From NCBI GenBank assembly GCA_026008535.1, contig BRKX01000002.1:56684170-56748169 (forward strand): a stretch of 64,000 nt of DNA, read 5' to 3'. The position numbers and the translations under genes were made by a program. This stretch comes from Perilla frutescens (lineage: Eukaryota > Streptophyta > Magnoliopsida > Lamiales > Lamiaceae). The notes beneath the pieces were generated by a model. The model was not told the DNA's origin and ran no database searches. It saw nothing but the letters and a program-made list of their open reading frames with translations. Below, in pieces: positions 60,189 through 64,000 of this stretch. Every line of letters begins with the position of its first letter. Position 1 is the first letter of the stretch.

Positions 60189-60753
60189 CAGTGGCGGAAC
60201 GGGGGGGGGGGGGGCTGAGGGGGGCTCAAGCCGCCTCCCAACTCAGAAAATAACCTCTGTTAGTCAAGGATTGCTCGGAAAACTTTGTGAAATAGCCCCC
60301 TCACCTCACCGTCGAAAAACAGGGGATGAGCTTTTGAAGATTTGAACTTGGAAGGGGGAGGGCCATAGAGTACCTTCAATTTACAGTTACTTACCTTTGA
60401 CAAAATCAAGAAATGCAGAAAATGGAATAGAAAAGGGGTGGCGGCTGGGGGTTGAAGAAGAAGTGATGGGTAGTATAGAAAAAATAATGAATAAGTGAGG
60501 GATAGAATTGGAAATCCACAAAAAAATTACCTTAGGTTTGTTAAAAAAGTTATCAATGTTTTTAATAAAAAAATGGTCCTTGATAAGACTTAATAATTAA
60601 AAAGAAGTCACCGTTCACTTATGTTTTCAAATTCTCTTGGACTCAATTTTCATCATTTTTTATTTAAAATTTATTTTCTTCTTGTTATCTTGTCAAAAAA
60701 AAATTGTAACCAAATAATATAGCCCCCACAAAAAAATTCTGATTCCGCCACTG
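60189..60753. mobile_element. hAT-like MITE with CAGTGGCGGAA ends, 565 bp
   Basis: It starts CAGTGGCGGAACG, and the reverse complement of its end is CAGTGGCGGAATC: an 11-bp perfect TIR of a type common in plant hAT non-autonomous elements. Flanks AACCCTTG and AACTCTCA agree at only 5 of 8 positions, so the target duplication is eroded or the ends are off. A run of about 14 G follows the left end (60201-60214). Confidence 0.65.
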
Positions 60754-61034
60754 AACTCTCAAAATGGAAATACTTCCATCAATATTTACCTACCTTAATA
60801 AGTTCTCATTTTCAAACAAATAAAACAAAAATGCATTTTGATGCTCTCTCTCTGATTTAATTTAAATGAGAACTGATAGTTGGTGCGAGAGTTAGAAACA
60901 AATCATAGCCTTTAAATGTATTAAAACTAACGGTTGAGATCAAATAATTACATTATTTTAGGTCACCTCATCTTAAAATCTCCACAGTGGTGTGAGCACA
61001 ATCTGCATATTAAATAAGACACAACTAATCATAT

Positions 61035-61293
61035 TAATGCTAAAACTAATAGCTTCTTTGATAATGCTAAACCTAATCACGGTAATACTAAAATTAATCA
61101 CAGTAATGCTAAAACTAATTATAGTAATGCTAAAACCTATCATAGTAATGCTAATGCAACGTTCATTATGCCAATACTCTGTTAACAAGTTATTTTATAA
61201 TGCTGACTGACTGTTTTTATAATGCTAATAATTCATTTTGTAATACTAATAAGCACTTTTATATATAATGCTAATGAGACGTATTGTAAAGTT
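61035..61293. repeat. TAATGCTAA array, 21-22-bp period, about 12 units
   Basis: TAATGCT/TAATACT cores lie at 61035, 61062, 61083, 61104, 61125, 61146, 61172 (CAATACT), 61198, 61220, 61241, 61266 and 61287 (TAAAGTT). Most steps are 21-22 bp. Between 61083 and 61150 whole units are alike (AGTAATGCTAAAACTAAT); elsewhere only the core is kept. Confidence 0.82.
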
Positions 61294-61299
61294 AACAAA

Positions 61300-63380
61300 T
61301 TCTAACAAATAACACATGTGTATAGTTTTGCGAAAACACACTTTGCATAAATTTGCAGACAAAAATAATATATGTTATGCACTCAAATACACCAGTAACA
61401 AGAAAAAGAACTGAAAATATATGTTAATCATGAAAGTTGAGAAAATAATTCCATGTGCTTGCACCTATCATTAATTAATTCTTTTTTAATTAAATCGTGT
61501 AATAAGGATAAGCATGATGTCTTGGATTAAGCATTAATTATATGTCAAGTGTCAACGGGGAGAAGCTGTTTCCTAACTTTTTAGGTTTTAGAATTTAGAG
61601 AGGATTTTGATTACGTTCTTCTTCTTCTTCTTCTTTTTTTCTAATGCAGGAAGATTTCGTTATTTATTTAACAACACGATCTAGCTTAAGAATCATTGAT
61701 TGTGTGATAAAACTAACTACCTAATCGCATCTACTAAGATACGATGTTTTAGTTATAAATTAGCTGTGTTGGATGGCCGAGGTAGCTAGGGTCAATTCCG
61801 ACCTTTAAAATTGAGTTGAGATGAGCCTTAAATATGGGTAACACGCGTTGTCTGAGACTGAGGCTATTCAAAATTAATTAATGAAATTTTCGGATCACTT
61901 ATATATTATTATATGTAATATAAATTAAGTTAAAGAACCAAATTCTTTTAAATTATGACTATTATTGGGTGCAAGAGTATTTAAATTAAATGAAAGAAAA
62001 AAAATGTGATGAGGACCCTTGTGAGATGTGATATGTATGTTAGGTAATTTTGAGAATTAATCAATTAATGGAGAGGGCTTTAATTATAATGTATCTACAA
62101 ACATCTTGTGTTTGAAGTTTGAACATGCATCCCATTATCTGCTATGTACGATGCAATGTATTGTAAAATACTAAAATAGTCAATCTAGATATATAGGTAT
62201 TTTTTCATTTTGTGATATGAAAAAAAAGGCAGAAAAATATGCATGCGGGTTGCATTCCATTGGACGTGCGGTACAATTTCCTATTCCATTTCTTCGTGTT
62301 TCAATCCGTATTTCACTATCAGATTTATGATTTTAATAATATTTATTAAAAATTAAAAATTAATTATAACATAAATAATCATAATCAATGTTTATCAACA
62401 AAAGTTTAATTATATTTTGAAATAATCAACCATAATAATAAATTAATTTTGAAAACTAAAAATTGAATAATAAAAAATAATTATAAATTCTAATTGGGTG
62501 GGTAAAATTAAACTAAATCATAAAAAAACAATTGAGGAAAAAAAAACAAAAAAAAACTCATAATTTGAAAGCGCAACATAAAATGTAACAGAGAGAGTGC
62601 AATATGAAATTTCATGTGTTGAAAATGAACCCAACACCCCTCCCACTTTGCCATTTCTAATTATCTCGCCTCTTTTTACACATACAATTTTAGTAGTTCT
62701 GGATACTCATTCTATATTTGTTTTATAGAACACGGCCTTGTCATTAGTATAAGATAACAAATTAATAAGATATATAAATATATACACACGCACTGAAAGA
62801 TTTAATCACATCTCATGTATAGAATATACACAATATGTGTGGCAGTATGAGTGTGAATTAATGAAGAAAGTAGTGGTAGTAAAATGGTGATCGAAGTTGT
62901 CGGGAAGAGTATATTCAGACAGTCCATGCCATCCACGTCCTAGGCCTGTTGGCACATAAGGTGTCTGCCCTCGACAATATTTCCTTTTTTTTTTTTTTTT
63001 TTTTTTGTGTTACTACTGTCCACTCGCTTTGTTTTTAGTCATCGAGATAAACTGCAGACATTATTTAACGGCCCGTCGTAAATAAACTCGAGTCATGTGT
63101 AAAAATCTGCAAAACACACATGAGAGAATGCAATGTGGTAAATCACGCTCCTTGTCTACTACTCTAGTGATATCTTCATTATCTTGTAACATTTTATAAA
63201 TTTGAGATGTTATGTTATTAAGTACAGATATATGATAATGTTATACTAAGATTAATTTCATGAAAAATACATGAATAAATTGGATTAATACGATGGATTT
63301 ATCTAGATCACATATATTAATAAATGAACAAACATAAGGGTGATAATCAATTAATAAAAATGTTTAGTTTCATTAATAGG
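61300..63380. other. Gene-free AT-rich spacer
   Basis: No gene supported. It contains (CTT)n at 61617-61636 and poly-T at 62985-63006. Confidence 0.4.
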
Positions 63381-63383
63381 GAT

Positions 63384-63490
63384 GACTCAGTGATTAAATT
63401 TATAATTTGAAATCGAAGAGTTCAAGTTCAAATTAATTTGATCAACATCTTTAGATGTAAGTCTCTCGCACATCTGATTTCCAAATATGT
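63384..63490 (+). mobile_element. Possible SINE fragment
   Basis: GATGACTCAGTGATTAAATT followed by AAGAGTTCAAGTTCAAATTA resembles pol III A- and B-box spacing, but both boxes are degenerate. The end GTCTCTCGCACATCTGATTT is similar in kind to the 3' part of the SINE at 16.6 kb (ACACATCCGACC on the opposite strand). Confidence 0.4.
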
Positions 63491-63533
63491 TGATCTTTTG
63501 TGTGCATGGTTGACGATTACCTTATCATAAAAA

Positions 63534-63557
63534 GTAGTAGTAGTAGTAGTAGCTGTA

Positions 63558-63630
<73 letters not shown>
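63534..63630. repeat. Compound (AGT)n(AAT)n microsatellite
   Basis: About 6 AGT units then about 24 AAT units; a frame reads as polyserine-polyasparagine with no other support for coding. Confidence 0.97.
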
Positions 63631-63632
<2 letters not shown>

Positions 63633-63909
63633 CAGTTACAAATATTTGTACACTCAATCAATATGTTTTTAAATATGGTATGAGAAGTAATGCTGCAGCC
63701 TACCCAAATCTTAAAGAAAGGCGACAGCGGTCAAGTTGTCCTTGTCCATACATATCACGAGAATTGGTTATAATACAGTATACACTCCACGTTGCTTTGC
63801 AGAATCAGAATGATATTTTGCGTTAAACATATAAAATTAAAATTAAAAAAAAATCCGAATGATTTTCTATTCGCTTACCAAATTAGCAACGCGGAAAAAA
63901 AAAGAAAAG

Positions 63910-63912
<3 letters not shown>

Positions 63913-63988
<76 letters not shown>
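63913..63988. repeat. (GA)n microsatellite
   Basis: About 37 uninterrupted GA units, the longest perfect dinucleotide run in the window. Confidence 0.97.
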
Positions 63989-63991
<3 letters not shown>

Positions 63992-64000
63992 ATGTATTAG

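Noticed and set aside
63500..63826. 108-codon ORF with long Ser and Asn runs
   Set aside because: It is the translation of the AGT/AAT microsatellite with short random tails.

Overview
The window is nuclear DNA of a eudicot plant. It is AT-rich, has GT-AG intron-split genes separated by kilobases of decayed transposons and microsatellites, and its single-copy genes are typical angiosperm ones. The species cannot be read from the sequence. All exon boundaries below were set by eye from splice sites, reading phase and family knowledge; no search was run.

Layout. 1-15.3 kb is a mobile-element graveyard. It opens with the 3' end of an Athila/Tat-like Ty3/gypsy element. Next comes a large, decayed Mutator-like region with a DUF1985/Ulp1-protease gene on + and a mudrA-type transposase on -, arranged tail to tail, with GCGC-rich repeat blocks at their outer and inner ends. 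A 2.4-kb solo LTR (target duplication ATGGC) splits the Ulp1 gene, and a 0.9-kb long-TIR MITE lies between the two genes. 16.5-20.2 kb holds a tRNA-derived SINE and a LINE-type zf-RVT/RNase H pseudogene that is split by a second solo LTR (target duplication ATAGT).

21-30 kb carries two real minus-strand genes: a six-exon STICHEL-like AAA+ protein (989 aa) and a four-exon small protein with the UBTD/DC-UbP N-terminal domain and an N-myristoylation motif (113 aa). 34-52.4 kb carries four real plus-strand genes: the HDEL receptor ERD2 (6 exons, 215 aa), Sec61 alpha (6 coding exons plus a 5' UTR intron, 475 aa), a DUF641/UNE1-like protein (single exon, 451 aa) and a CEP-type secreted peptide precursor (95 aa). 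From memory these four match Arabidopsis At1g29330, At1g29310, At1g29300 and At1g29290 in order, so this looks like an old conserved block. ERD2 and Sec61 alpha both serve the early secretory pathway, and the CEP precursor is a secretory cargo.

53-64 kb is again repetitive. It holds a 4.7-kb element with GC-rich inverted ends that carries clusters of a strict 22-bp-period TGATACT repeat and a 33-bp minisatellite. Beyond it are a Mutator-type MITE, a hAT-like MITE, a SINE, a 21-22-bp TAATGCTAA array and long AAT and GA microsatellites. The most unusual signals are the two ~22-bp periodic arrays and the nested, datable insertions.
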